DNA of 13,062 nucleotides from an uncultured Bacteroidota bacterium (GTDB taxonomy: Bacteria; Bacteroidota; Bacteroidia; Chitinophagales; Saprospiraceae). The stretch spans positions 1-13,062 of the forward strand of contig CALGAA010000073.1 of assembly GCA_937952445.1 (NCBI GenBank), given 5' to 3'. The position numbers and the translations under genes are program-made. The first letter of the stretch is position 1. Each line of letters opens with the position of its first letter. Shown here piece after piece: positions 1-6,887 of this stretch. The notes beneath the pieces were generated by a model. It worked only from the letters and a program-made list of their open reading frames with translations. It had not been told where the DNA came from and ran no database searches.

Positions 1-1
1 C

Positions 2-241
2 ATGCCTGATCCAAGAATTAAAGATGAGGATAAGTACGAAGCTCTCCGCGATGAGGGATACAGCAAACAAAAAGCGGCCAGGATAGCGAATACACCCAAT
101 TCTGGAAAGAAGGGGGGACGTGCGAAAAATTATGAAGATCGTACGCGCAAGGAATTGTATGAAAAAGCGAAAGAAGTGGGCATTCCCGGGCGGTCTAAAA
201 TGAATAAGCGGGAATTAATCAAGGCTTTGCGCAACAATTGA
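2..241 (+). CDS. Small basic Rho-N/SAP-like protein (DUF7218-like)
   Basis: A 79-residue, highly charged, soluble protein with no signal peptide or membrane segment. The first half (about residues 1-45) contains the pattern KYEALRDEGYSKQKAARIAN followed by a Gly/Lys-rich linker. The last 35 residues (TRKELYEKAKEVGIPGRS then MNKRELIKAL) have the helix-turn-helix layout of the Rho termination factor N-terminal/SAP-like fold, which usually binds nucleic acid. This organisation matches short proteins of the DUF7218 type, often annotated as Rho-termination-factor-like. A role in binding DNA or RNA is inferred from the basic composition and fold only. The ATG lies at base 2 of the window, so a slightly more upstream start cannot be excluded, although the length suits the family as I recall it. 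The next gene begins 45 bp downstream on the same strand and appears unrelated. Confidence 0.75.
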   Translation: MPDPRIKDEDKYEALRDEGYSKQKAARIANTPNSGKKGGRAKNYEDRTRKELYEKAKEVGIPGRSKMNKRELIKALRNN

Positions 242-286
242 ATTTACGGGTTTTCGTGAATTCGGTAAAATGATTATTTTAGCGGT

Positions 287-760
287 ATGAAGCAATTAAT
301 CTACCGTTTAGTATCCGTTACAATCCTGGCCATTATGGTTTCGACGTCCGCGCAGTCACAAGAAAAAATTCGTCCCGTTTTTAATCATCTGGCGGTATAC
401 GTCCATGATCTGGAAAACATGGCCGAATTCTACAAAGAGGTTTTGCTGCTTGAGCAAATTGAAGAACCTTTTAAAGTCGGTCGCCACGCCTGGTTCAGTC
501 TGGGCCCCGGGCTGTCTCTCCATTTGATCGGTCACGCCGAAAACGTGCAGGAACACCACCGCAACAATCACCTTTGCGTCAGCATTCCCTCCATGGATGA
601 TTTTATCGCCCACCTGGATGGCATGGACGTTCCGTATTACAATTCGGCCGGAGAAATACGTACCCGTCAGACCCGACCCGATGGAGTTCAGCAAATCTAC
701 ATTATCGATCCGGAGGGGCATTGGATCGAGATTAATGACGAGGTGGGAAAATCCAGATAA
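287..760 (+). CDS. Exported VOC (glyoxalase/bleomycin-resistance fold) protein
   Basis: A 157-residue protein with a cleavable signal peptide (hydrophobic core about residues 5-20, then STSAQSQ), so it should act in the periplasm or outside the cell. The mature part is a single VOC domain of two beta-alpha-beta-beta-beta units. The first starts at NHLAVYVHDLENMAEFYKEV (residues 33-52) and the second at NNHLCVSIPSMDDFIAHL (93-110). Likely divalent-metal ligands are H34, H79 (in SLHLIG), H95 and E148 (in HWIEIND), which fit the usual VOC positions at strand 1 and strand 4 of each half. This suggests an active metalloenzyme. The substrate cannot be told from sequence: VOC proteins include glyoxalase I, extradiol dioxygenases, fosfomycin-modifying enzymes and drug binders. 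The export signal argues against an ordinary cytosolic glyoxalase I. The ATG at 287 directly gives the signal peptide. Confidence 0.85.
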   Translation: MKQLIYRLVSVTILAIMVSTSAQSQEKIRPVFNHLAVYVHDLENMAEFYKEVLLLEQIEEPFKVGRHAWFSLGPGLSLHLIGHAENVQEHHRNNHLCVSIPSMDDFIAHLDGMDVPYYNSAGEIRTRQTRPDGVQQIYIIDPEGHWIEINDEVGKSR

Positions 761-888
761 TCCTTAAAGGATAGGGTATTCAAGGGGTAAATTCCTTTCC
801 AGGAAGGAAGGATATCCGGTAAAATTCTGTATCTTTCGAAAGATGTGGTCACGCATCCGTTTTGCCATCCAATAAAGATCGTTTTGCT

Positions 889-1392
889 ATGAGTATCCCA
901 AAAGCACATCGTTTTATTGCCTGCTTTATTTTTCTGGTAGCCGTTCCCCTGTGGGCACTTTCCCAGAATGTGTACAAAACTCCCAGCGGGAAAAAATACC
1001 ATTTGGAATCCTGCCGAATGGTGGTAAATGTTTCCAGTCAATTGTTGTCCATAACCGATATTGCCACTTACAGACTGGAGCCCTGCAAGATTTGCAAGCC
1101 GCCGGTTCGGGGATCGGTCTCCACCAATAGTCTGTATTCCAGCAAGGCTGCTGGTGAAGCGGCCACGGTCCGGTGCAAAGGATTTACGCAGAAGGGGCTG
1201 CAATGTAAGCGGATGACACGAATCGCTAATGGTTTTTGTTTCCAACATACATCTCAGAATGGAAGCCCCAACATCACCAGAAGCACTTATCAGCCTTCTT
1301 CCTCCACATCCACCTGTGGAGCAAGAACCCAGGCAGGTGGGGCTTGTAAACGGAAAGTAAAGGGCGGGGGAAGGTGTTATCAGCATCGATAA
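889..1392 (+). CDS. Exported protein with three Cys/His (zinc-type) motifs
   Basis: The ATG at 889 is preferred over an in-frame TTG at 862 because it puts a clean signal peptide at the N terminus (hydrophobic residues 9-24, ending LWALSQ). The resulting protein has 167 residues. The mature part has three cysteine/histidine clusters. The first (about 28-71) has KYHLESC with H38 and C42, then C66-x2-C69 in EPCKICKPP; this resembles a short motif seen in nuclease-associated and Ada-like zinc modules. The second and third are internal repeats: C96-x9-C106-x10-C117-x2-H120 and C143-x9-C153-x9-C163-x2-H166, both with the flavour RCKGFTQKGLQCKR. They resemble the small DUF5763-like C/C/C/H modules. 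A Ser/Thr-rich linker (about 121-142) separates the repeats. Zinc binding is inferred; no catalytic residue is recognised and the function is unknown. It is odd to find such modules on an exported protein, where cysteines often form disulfides instead. Confidence 0.75.
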   Translation: MSIPKAHRFIACFIFLVAVPLWALSQNVYKTPSGKKYHLESCRMVVNVSSQLLSITDIATYRLEPCKICKPPVRGSVSTNSLYSSKAAGEAATVRCKGFTQKGLQCKRMTRIANGFCFQHTSQNGSPNITRSTYQPSSSTSTCGARTQAGGACKRKVKGGGRCYQHR

Positions 1393-1680
1393 TGAGGATT
1401 TTATCGCAAGTTGATACTAGGTTTGTATTCAGGTTGTTATGATATGTTTCTTTATGAGGTAACCTGGCTTATGCTGCATAACCCTGCTCTATGTCAATTT
1501 GTATGTACAGAATCAGGTCATAATTTTAAATGCCAGATCATCGTTTTAACAGGAGCGGAAAACGTTGAAAATGTCATTTGCAAGTGGACTCCGGAGAACA
1601 TTTGAGGAGTTGGTTTTACATGACAGGGTAATATCCCCACGCATTTTTAGGATGATATCGTAAAAAACCTCCTATTAACC
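1393..1680 (+). other. Intergenic region, no gene recognised
   Basis: This 288-bp AT-rich gap holds only a 64-codon TTG-initiated frame (1411-1605) without recognisable features. TAGGTTTG at 1418-1425 matches the Bacteroidota -7 consensus TAnnTTTG, but no matching -33 element is visible at the right spacing and the next gene starts more than 250 bp downstream. The promoter of the membrane-protein pair presumably lies somewhere in this stretch. Confidence 0.5.
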
Positions 1681-2526
1681 ATGAGATCGAGTTCGCAATC
1701 ATTGAAAGAGTACGGCCGGGGCATCATCGGAGGTTTAATATTTAGTTTGCCCATCATTTATACGATGGAAATGTGGTGGGCAGGATTTACGCTACCACCG
1801 GAAAAACTGCTTCTGAATGTGGTGGTGACCTACTTATTATTGCTGGGGTACAATAATTTTTGCGGGATCCACCACGATCATACGTTTTGGGATGTTTGTC
1901 GTGAATCGGTTGAAGAAATTGGAATTGCTTTTCTGGCCACATTTTTATTTCTATGGCTCATTGGCCGTTTGGATTTGTCCATGTCCATATCAGAAATGGC
2001 TGGTAAAACCATTGTCGAAACCATGATTGTTGCGATCGGGATTTCGGTGGGTACGGAACAACTCGGCACGGGGGGAGGGAATGATCAAGGCGGTTCAGAG
2101 GCTGTCAATCCCGGCAAATCACATCAGGACAGGGAATTTATTACGATGTTGGTTTTATCCGTATGTGGTTCGGTCCTTTTTATCGCTCCGGTAGCTGCAA
2201 CCGAGGAGATTTTAATCATTGGGATCGAAAGTTCGAACGTTCAGTTGTTAATTATGGTGCTATTGTCGGTGTTGTTGGCGGTGGTTACTATATTTTTTAG
2301 TGATTTCAGGGGGTCCGTGGATGGTGATCGTGATTTCCTCAAAATGGTTTCGCATACCGTTACGGTCTACCTCATTTCTTTATTGGTTGCATTTGTATTC
2401 CTTTGGTTTTACGGAAATACGAATGGATTTTCTGCTCAAATTATTATCAGTCAGGTGATTGTTTTGGGGATTCCCGGAATTCTCGGTGCCTCTGCCGGAC
2501 GATTGTTGTTGCGATCCATTAAATGA
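1681..2526 (+). CDS. TIGR02587 family integral membrane protein (DUF2391)
   Basis: A 281-residue inner-membrane protein with about eight predicted transmembrane helices, near residues 14-32, 44-60, 79-97, 109-125, 152-172, 187-206, 226-245 and 253-273. The N-terminal half has the family hallmark LKEYGRGIIGGLIFSLPIIY followed by MEMWWAGF. A Gly/Ser-rich hydrophilic loop (about 128-151) divides the protein into two four-helix halves. The second half contains APVAATEEILIIG (about 169-181), in which charged glutamates sit next to a helix. The length and pattern fit TIGR02587/DUF2391, a family of unknown function. Its stop codon overlaps the start of the next gene (ATGA at 2523-2526), so the two are almost certainly translated together. 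A transport or ion-handling role is possible, but nothing in the sequence proves it. Confidence 0.88.
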   Translation: MRSSSQSLKEYGRGIIGGLIFSLPIIYTMEMWWAGFTLPPEKLLLNVVVTYLLLLGYNNFCGIHHDHTFWDVCRESVEEIGIAFLATFLFLWLIGRLDLSMSISEMAGKTIVETMIVAIGISVGTEQLGTGGGNDQGGSEAVNPGKSHQDREFITMLVLSVCGSVLFIAPVAATEEILIIGIESSNVQLLIMVLLSVLLAVVTIFFSDFRGSVDGDRDFLKMVSHTVTVYLISLLVAFVFLWFYGNTNGFSAQIIISQVIVLGIPGILGASAGRLLLRSIK

Positions 2527-2915
2527 TGCCTATGGGAACTCAAGAAAAACCGTCTTCACTCGAAAATGCTGTATTTTATGTTGGGCTGCTGGTATTTATG
2601 GGGCTTGTGGGGTATTTGGTGTTTCAGATCTTCAGCAACGATGCTCTACCTGCTGACCTAACGGTCCATTTTGAGCGGTTGCCGGAGGAGGAATGCGGAT
2701 TTGAGGTGCGTGTGTTCAACAAGGGCGAAACCACAGCAGAAGCCATTGATATTGTCATGGATCTGGAGCAGTCTGGAGAAAAGGTCGGGGAGATTGAAGC
2801 GCAAATCGATTACCTTCCAATCCAGTCCGAACGGCGGTTGCGGGTCAAATTTGAGAATACAAACGGACGGTGTGATTCTCTGGTGCTGTCGTCTGTGGTA
2901 TTTATGGAACCGTGA
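2523..2915 (+). CDS. TIGR02588 family single-pass membrane protein
   Basis: A 130-residue protein with one transmembrane segment (about residues 17-38, VFYVGLLVFMGLVGYLVFQI) and a C-terminal domain of about 90 residues rich in beta strand. Residues such as CGFEVRVFNKGETTAEAIDI recall CARDB-like adhesion or interaction folds (inference). The domain probably lies on the outer face of the inner membrane. TIGR02588 was defined as the partner found next to TIGR02587, and that is the arrangement here: the ATG at 2523 overlaps the preceding TGA by four bases, a classical coupling arrangement. In-frame ATGs at 2526 and 2532 are alternative starts. The pair most likely forms a complex in which this protein is the soluble-domain subunit. 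No catalytic motif is seen. Confidence 0.85.
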   Translation: MMPMGTQEKPSSLENAVFYVGLLVFMGLVGYLVFQIFSNDALPADLTVHFERLPEEECGFEVRVFNKGETTAEAIDIVMDLEQSGEKVGEIEAQIDYLPIQSERRLRVKFENTNGRCDSLVLSSVVFMEP

Positions 2916-2954
2916 CGGATTAAAGAAAAAGGAAGGTGTACCCTTCATCCGCGC

Positions 2955-3054
2955 TCATCTGCGAGAACATGACCTGCGTTCATCTGCGAGAACTCCATCT
3001 GCTTATATCTGCGAGGAATGGACCTTCGTTCATCTGAGAGAATCAAATGTCTAT
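2955..3054. repeat. Four degenerate 25-bp tandem repeats
   Basis: The gap between two convergent genes has the core TCATCTGCGAGAA at 2955, 2980, 3005 (as ATATCTGCGAGGAA) and 3030 (as TCATCTGAGAGAA), each start exactly 25 bp after the last. The second half of units 1-3 carries a related shorter block (GACCTGCGT, CATCTGCTT, GACCTTCGT), so the unit looks like a doubled 12-13-bp word. A further partial copy, TCATCCGCGC, precedes unit 1 at 2945. The copies diverge progressively, which suggests an old expansion. No gene reads through them convincingly. Confidence 0.8.
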
Positions 3055-3069
3055 CGGGGACTTACGGAC

Positions 3070-4020
3070 CTATTTTTCAAATTGATACGAATGGCCTTCC
3101 GGCAATACGATGAATTCCTCCGGATCCAATCCTGCCTTTTCTTTGGCTTCATTCAGTGCCTGTACGGGTTGGTCAATCCCTTCAGCTGCCAGTGGAAATG
3201 TTCCATAATGCATGGCAATGCTTACATGGGCATCCAGATCCTGATGCGCCTGCACAGCTTCCGCGGGATTGGTGTGGATGGGCGACATAAACCATCCGGG
3301 TTCGTACGCCCCGATCCCGAGCAGAGCTACATCGGGTGGCCCCACCCGGTTTTGAATCTCTTTGAAATGCGAAGCATACCCGGAATCGGCCCCATAATAA
3401 ACCGAGGTTTGGGAATCCTGGATGTAATAACTGCCCCATAGGGTTTGATACCGATCCCATAGACCCCGAGCAGAAAAATGCTGAGCAGGCGTCAGGGTGA
3501 TTTTGAAGTTTTCATTGATCACCGAATCCTCCCACCAGCCCATTTCAGTGACATCCTCAAATCCCAGCGATTGCAGCAATTTGCCGTTACCCAACGGAGC
3601 AAGGACGGGCGGTGAAAACCGGTTGTTGAGTTTTTTAAGGGTGTGGACATCGAGGTGGTCGTAATGGTTGTGACTGATAAGGATCAAATCAATGGGAGGC
3701 AAATCCTGCAGTGGAATGCCCGGTTTTCGAACGCGTTTGGGGCCAAACCAGGACACCGGACTGGCTCGTTCTGACCAAACCGGATCGGTCAATATAGTGA
3801 ACCCCGGAAACTGGATCAAAAAAGTGGCGTGATTGATAAAGGTCAGGGTGAGTTGATCCGGGGCAGGTACCAGGGAACCGTCACGGGGTACATTTTCCAC
3901 CTTCTTCGGCCATTTGGTCCGTCGTTCCCGAAGCATTCGCACCATGTGGGAAAAACCTGGTGCAAACTGCTTTTTCAAAGTAGGATTGTAAAACTTTTTG
4001 CCATCGAAATGATTTGACAT
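3070..4020 (-). CDS. NAPE-PLD/UlaG-type metallo-beta-lactamase-fold hydrolase
   Basis: A soluble MBL-fold hydrolase of 316 residues using the ATG at 4018-4020 (MSNHFDGKKFYNP). An in-frame ATG 60 bp upstream would add a hydrophobic but non-conserved stretch and is less likely. The binuclear metal site is complete: H117, H119, D121 and H122 in SHNHYDHLD, then H181 (TPAQHFSARG), D212 (YYGADSGY) and H271 (AMHYGTF). Order and spacing match N-acyl-phosphatidylethanolamine phospholipase D and related bacterial proteins, including LTDPVWSERASP and GPKRVRKPGIP in the N-terminal half. Such enzymes hydrolyse phosphodiester or lactone bonds. The natural substrate here is unknown; lipid phosphodiester cleavage is an inference from family membership. 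There is no signal peptide. The gene stands alone, convergent with the TIGR02588 gene and more than 200 bp away from its minus-strand neighbour. Confidence 0.88.
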   Translation of the reverse strand: MSNHFDGKKFYNPTLKKQFAPGFSHMVRMLRERRTKWPKKVENVPRDGSLVPAPDQLTLTFINHATFLIQFPGFTILTDPVWSERASPVSWFGPKRVRKPGIPLQDLPPIDLILISHNHYDHLDVHTLKKLNNRFSPPVLAPLGNGKLLQSLGFEDVTEMGWWEDSVINENFKITLTPAQHFSARGLWDRYQTLWGSYYIQDSQTSVYYGADSGYASHFKEIQNRVGPPDVALLGIGAYEPGWFMSPIHTNPAEAVQAHQDLDAHVSIAMHYGTFPLAAEGIDQPVQALNEAKEKAGLDPEEFIVLPEGHSYQFEK

Positions 4021-4222
4021 AACTCGTTGTGTGTTCTGGTTTAAATTTAGTAAAAACGCTGAAATCCAGCGACCATCCATGGTTTTTCAGAGTTCGAAGT
4101 GCACCGTTTTTCGATGCATGTTACAGATCGTCCATTACTTCCCGCTATATGTAATTGACCAAATAGCCGATTGTTTTTATTACCTCTACTCTTATCTTCC
4201 TTTTTTACCTCAATCTGATTCC

Positions 4223-5179
4223 TCAGAAATAAAAGAAGGTGTATATGATCACCAGGACAAAGGTAATAGGTACAAACACCGCTGTAAATGAGAATAGTAT
4301 TCCGATTTCTTTTACTATGGTTTTCTTCCAGGACTGACCATAGAAATTTTTGAGTGCAAAAGCCAGGTAAATCAGAGGAGAAAGAGCGATTAGCCAATCC
4401 AAAATAGTAGGTAGTCCATTGAACCACCAATAAGCGCAATAAATAATTCCCAACAGGATAAATACCACTGAAAAATAATAGTACGTAAAAATCAGATGGT
4501 TTGGATAACGACCCCGACGATAATAAAAAAGCAAAAGTATTAATGCAAAAGCCGGTAGCAGGCAAAAAATGGCAATTGGTATGCTATCGAAAAAGGTGCG
4601 GTACACCTCGCGGATTCCACCTTCGCGGTATAGTTTCAGAAGTTGTGTATACCCTTTTCGGGACATAAAACCAGCATCTTCGCTCATGCCCATGGCCTTG
4701 TAAATCTCCTCCTCCTCTGCTCCCGCTTCCAGCATGGAGTCGATTTTTGAAGGGAATTCGATCCCCAAAATACTCGGTGGGGAAGGCCCCGCAAATTCTA
4801 CTGTAGTTCCGTCCTCCAATTCTATCATACGATCCTCATTGCTCGTCTGGATATGCATTTCGGTCTCCCGGATGAAAAATGAAAATATGAAGAAAAATAC
4901 GATGGATACGAACATATACATCCTGGCCGGATGCAGGTATGTTTCTCTTTTGCCCTGCACAAATTGAGTGGGGAGATAGCCAGGTTTGAACAGGAGCGGG
5001 CCGATGCTTTTGAACAAACGGCCGTCGACGGAAAAATAATTACTGACGAAGTTGTTGAAGAGTTCGACCAGCGTGATTTGTTCGACTTTTTTCTGACCGC
5101 AATAAGGGCAATAGCTATAATCGCTGGAAAAGCTCCGGTGGCAATTCTTACACGTTGTTTCAGTATCTTTTGGATCCAT
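4223..5179 (-). CDS. DUF3667 zinc-ribbon membrane protein
   Basis: A 318-residue protein that opens with a cytosolic zinc ribbon (C10-x2-C13 and C24-x2-C27 in CPYCGQKK), followed by an amphipathic segment ending in FKPGYLPTQFVQGKRETYLH (about 64-83). That element directly before the first membrane helix is typical of DUF3667 proteins of Bacteroidota. About five transmembrane helices follow, near 88-104, 200-219, 228-250, 258-277 and 292-316. Between helices 1 and 2 lies a soluble insert of about 95 residues that is strongly acidic (for example EAGAEEEEIYKAMG). The C-terminal segment ends IIYTFFYF. Function is unknown; the family is annotated only by domain. The ATG at 5177-5179 leaves the first zinc cysteine at residue 10, as expected. 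It does not overlap its neighbours and is probably transcribed alone. Confidence 0.85.
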   Translation of the reverse strand: MDPKDTETTCKNCHRSFSSDYSYCPYCGQKKVEQITLVELFNNFVSNYFSVDGRLFKSIGPLLFKPGYLPTQFVQGKRETYLHPARMYMFVSIVFFFIFSFFIRETEMHIQTSNEDRMIELEDGTTVEFAGPSPPSILGIEFPSKIDSMLEAGAEEEEIYKAMGMSEDAGFMSRKGYTQLLKLYREGGIREVYRTFFDSIPIAIFCLLPAFALILLLFYYRRGRYPNHLIFTYYYFSVVFILLGIIYCAYWWFNGLPTILDWLIALSPLIYLAFALKNFYGQSWKKTIVKEIGILFSFTAVFVPITFVLVIIYTFFYF

Positions 5180-5653
5180 ACGGATGGTATATATGCATCA
5201 ATTTAAATTATGGAGGTCCGTTGGGGACAGGGATGGGTAAGCTTTCGGACTCGTAAAGGCAAACCGGCTGGGTATGCCATTTTCCGGACAAAACGTCGAA
5301 TGGTAAATTTCTATAGGCATCTGACATTTAGAGCTACTCAAATAAATACCAATACACCGGTCACTAATTTGCGACTGTAGGTAGGAGTCCTTCTTGCTGC
5401 ATGTTCCCAGGTACAAATTTACGAAAAACGAAGATCATATGGCAGATTATTTAGGACTCCATACCTTTGAGCAGGTATAAGCACTGTTGTTCCTCAACGA
5501 GGTAAAGTAAATGAATCACGCAATGAGAGAGTCCAAAATGAGAAGCTGTGGGATTCATTCTTTACATTTAAGCGGAAATGAAATCCTACCGAATGCAAGG
5601 GCGATAAATAATGACGCTATAATATAAATGCCGCAGACCACTTCGCCCATGGA
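5180..5653. other. Gene-poor 474-bp region with a doubtful 72-codon frame
   Basis: No convincing gene lies here. The minus strand has an open frame at 5198-5416 that starts with TTG and contains QISDRCIG and STFCPENGIPSRFAFTSP. TAAATTTG on the minus strand at 5414-5421 matches the Bacteroidota -7 consensus but overlaps that frame's start, so it is not a good promoter for it. Part of the frame (5346-5370) recurs in inverted orientation near 9212. The remainder (5422-5653) shows stops in all frames and no strong hairpin. It could be a degraded gene or a dispersed non-coding element. Confidence 0.5.
5346..5370 (-). repeat. Short dispersed repeat, copy 1
   Basis: Read on the minus strand, this begins AAATTAGTGACCGGTG, identical over 16 bases to 9212-9227 on the plus strand. 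After one mismatch it continues ATT-GGTAT where the other copy has ATTAGGTAT. In one reading frame both copies encode (Q/E)ISDRCI, followed by a cysteine 10 residues after the first in both (K-C-Q-M-P here and R-C-P-F-G in copy 2). The core ACCGGT is palindromic. Whether the unit is a former coding piece or a protein-binding site is undecided. Confidence 0.5.
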
Positions 5654-6673
5654 TCAAAACATATCGGATACCATCTGAAATATTTCATGATCGGGCCAGG
5701 AAACGAGCTCAATTCCCAATTCCGCAGCAATTGGATCCAGGAAAATCAGACCTAAATCCGAATCCACGTATATACTTTTCGGAATATATTTCTTCTGTTC
5801 CAATGCTTTTTTAAACAATTTTTGAAAATCCTCTTTTACATTTTTGGGTTTAATGGGATCGAAACTAATGATCTGTCCGTCGGATTCATCTGCCCATAGA
5901 CATAAAAAAGGGAAAAAGGGTCGTTCACCAGGTTTATCCTGCGTGGGTTCCGGATAATACTTTAGAGAAAGCAACAGGGTTTTATTGGTCTTTTTAAATG
6001 AATCACGGATGGAATCTATGAACCCGGGTTCCGGAATATACTCCATATCATTAGGCTTCATTTCCGGAGTTGGAAGAGTCGTCAGAGACCAGGCTAATTC
6101 TCCGCCGGATTTTTTCGGTGTAAAGGCCAGAAGTTCCTCATCGTCGTACCTGGTCGGGAGGACGTTCCCTTGCTCTACTAGATGAGCCAGGTGGACAGCT
6201 TGTTCCAGACAGTGTGTCATAAAAACGGCGTCCTGATCTGTCAAATACCAGGGATACTGACTGGGATCCATTCTCCGAAAACTGAAGTTTTTTGTTCCCT
6301 TCACATGACGGTGGCCCAGATCTTTGTACAACTTTTTATCCACATCACTAAGGTATTCAGGTTCCACAAGGTTGAATATCAAACTCTGTTGGGAGTACAT
6401 AAACATAGGTTCGCTCATCTCGTTCAAATCCTGAAAGATCATATCAAGATATCCCTTGAAACCTGTATCTCCTATATAAACACTTAATCCATAAGCTTGA
6501 CGGGCATTCCCCAGAATGACACACCATCCAATAATTCCGTTTTCTGGATTCTGCACTCCAAAAACATAGCTATCATTTATGGACTTCCAGGGTTTTGCTT
6601 CTACATATACGCGGGCTGCTTCGAATAGCTTTCGCCATATCCCTTCGTTTTGTGTATTGATGATTTGGATCAT
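5654..6673 (-). CDS. DUF7309/DUF6930-type cytosolic protein of unknown function
   Basis: A 339-residue soluble protein without signal peptide or membrane helices. The N-terminal half (about 1-130) carries WRKLFEAARVYVEAKPWKSI, then VFGVQNPENGIIGWCVILGN and YGLSVYIGDTGFKGY. This is the pattern of the DUF7309 module, in which a protein describes itself as FGVxxPExGxxGxCxxxGN. The C-terminal third (about 270-335) has GQIISFDPIKP, PKSIYVDSDLGLIFLDPIAAELGIELV, resembling DUF6930. Proteins with this two-part build occur in many Bacteroidota and Firmicutes, often as isolated genes and with no established biochemical role. No catalytic motif is evident. The ATG is followed at once by the conserved start region, so no longer start is needed. 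Gaps of several hundred bases upstream and downstream indicate a monocistronic gene. The family names are from memory and should be checked by a profile search. Confidence 0.75.
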   Translation of the reverse strand: MIQIINTQNEGIWRKLFEAARVYVEAKPWKSINDSYVFGVQNPENGIIGWCVILGNARQAYGLSVYIGDTGFKGYLDMIFQDLNEMSEPMFMYSQQSLIFNLVEPEYLSDVDKKLYKDLGHRHVKGTKNFSFRRMDPSQYPWYLTDQDAVFMTHCLEQAVHLAHLVEQGNVLPTRYDDEELLAFTPKKSGGELAWSLTTLPTPEMKPNDMEYIPEPGFIDSIRDSFKKTNKTLLLSLKYYPEPTQDKPGERPFFPFLCLWADESDGQIISFDPIKPKNVKEDFQKLFKKALEQKKYIPKSIYVDSDLGLIFLDPIAAELGIELVSWPDHEIFQMVSDMF

Positions 6674-6887
6674 TTATAGATTTGTAAGGATTAAAAGTAC
6701 TTCGCGATTTTTCAGGTACTGGTTTCTCGATTTCAGGACTCAATATAAGAATTGTATTAAAATCCAATCCCCAAAACAATAATTTGACATATATCGAGTG
6801 AAATTCAGGATCGCTTTATGGGATCCGCCTTACTCATTATCAGATCATCAACAAAAAGGGTGCATAATCGGGAAAACGGTACACCAA

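Noticed and set aside
1418..1425. TAGGTTTG as a Bacteroidota promoter -7 element
   Set aside because: No TTTG-type -33 element at 19-21 bp upstream, and the octamer with two free positions is expected several times by chance in this length.
1411..1605. 64-codon frame after the Cys/His protein
   Set aside because: It starts with TTG, has no recognisable domain and no ribosome-binding sequence, and its composition (many Cys, Trp, His) resembles random translation.
2955..3054. Regular repeats considered as a CRISPR array
   Set aside because: Units are directly adjacent without unique spacers of 25-40 bp, are poorly conserved, and no cas genes are nearby.
2671..3441. Long plus-strand frame crossing the TIGR02588 gene, the 25-bp repeats and the MBL gene
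   Set aside because: It is antisense to or out of frame with two genes that have clear family motifs; its translation is arginine- and serine-rich without any family pattern.
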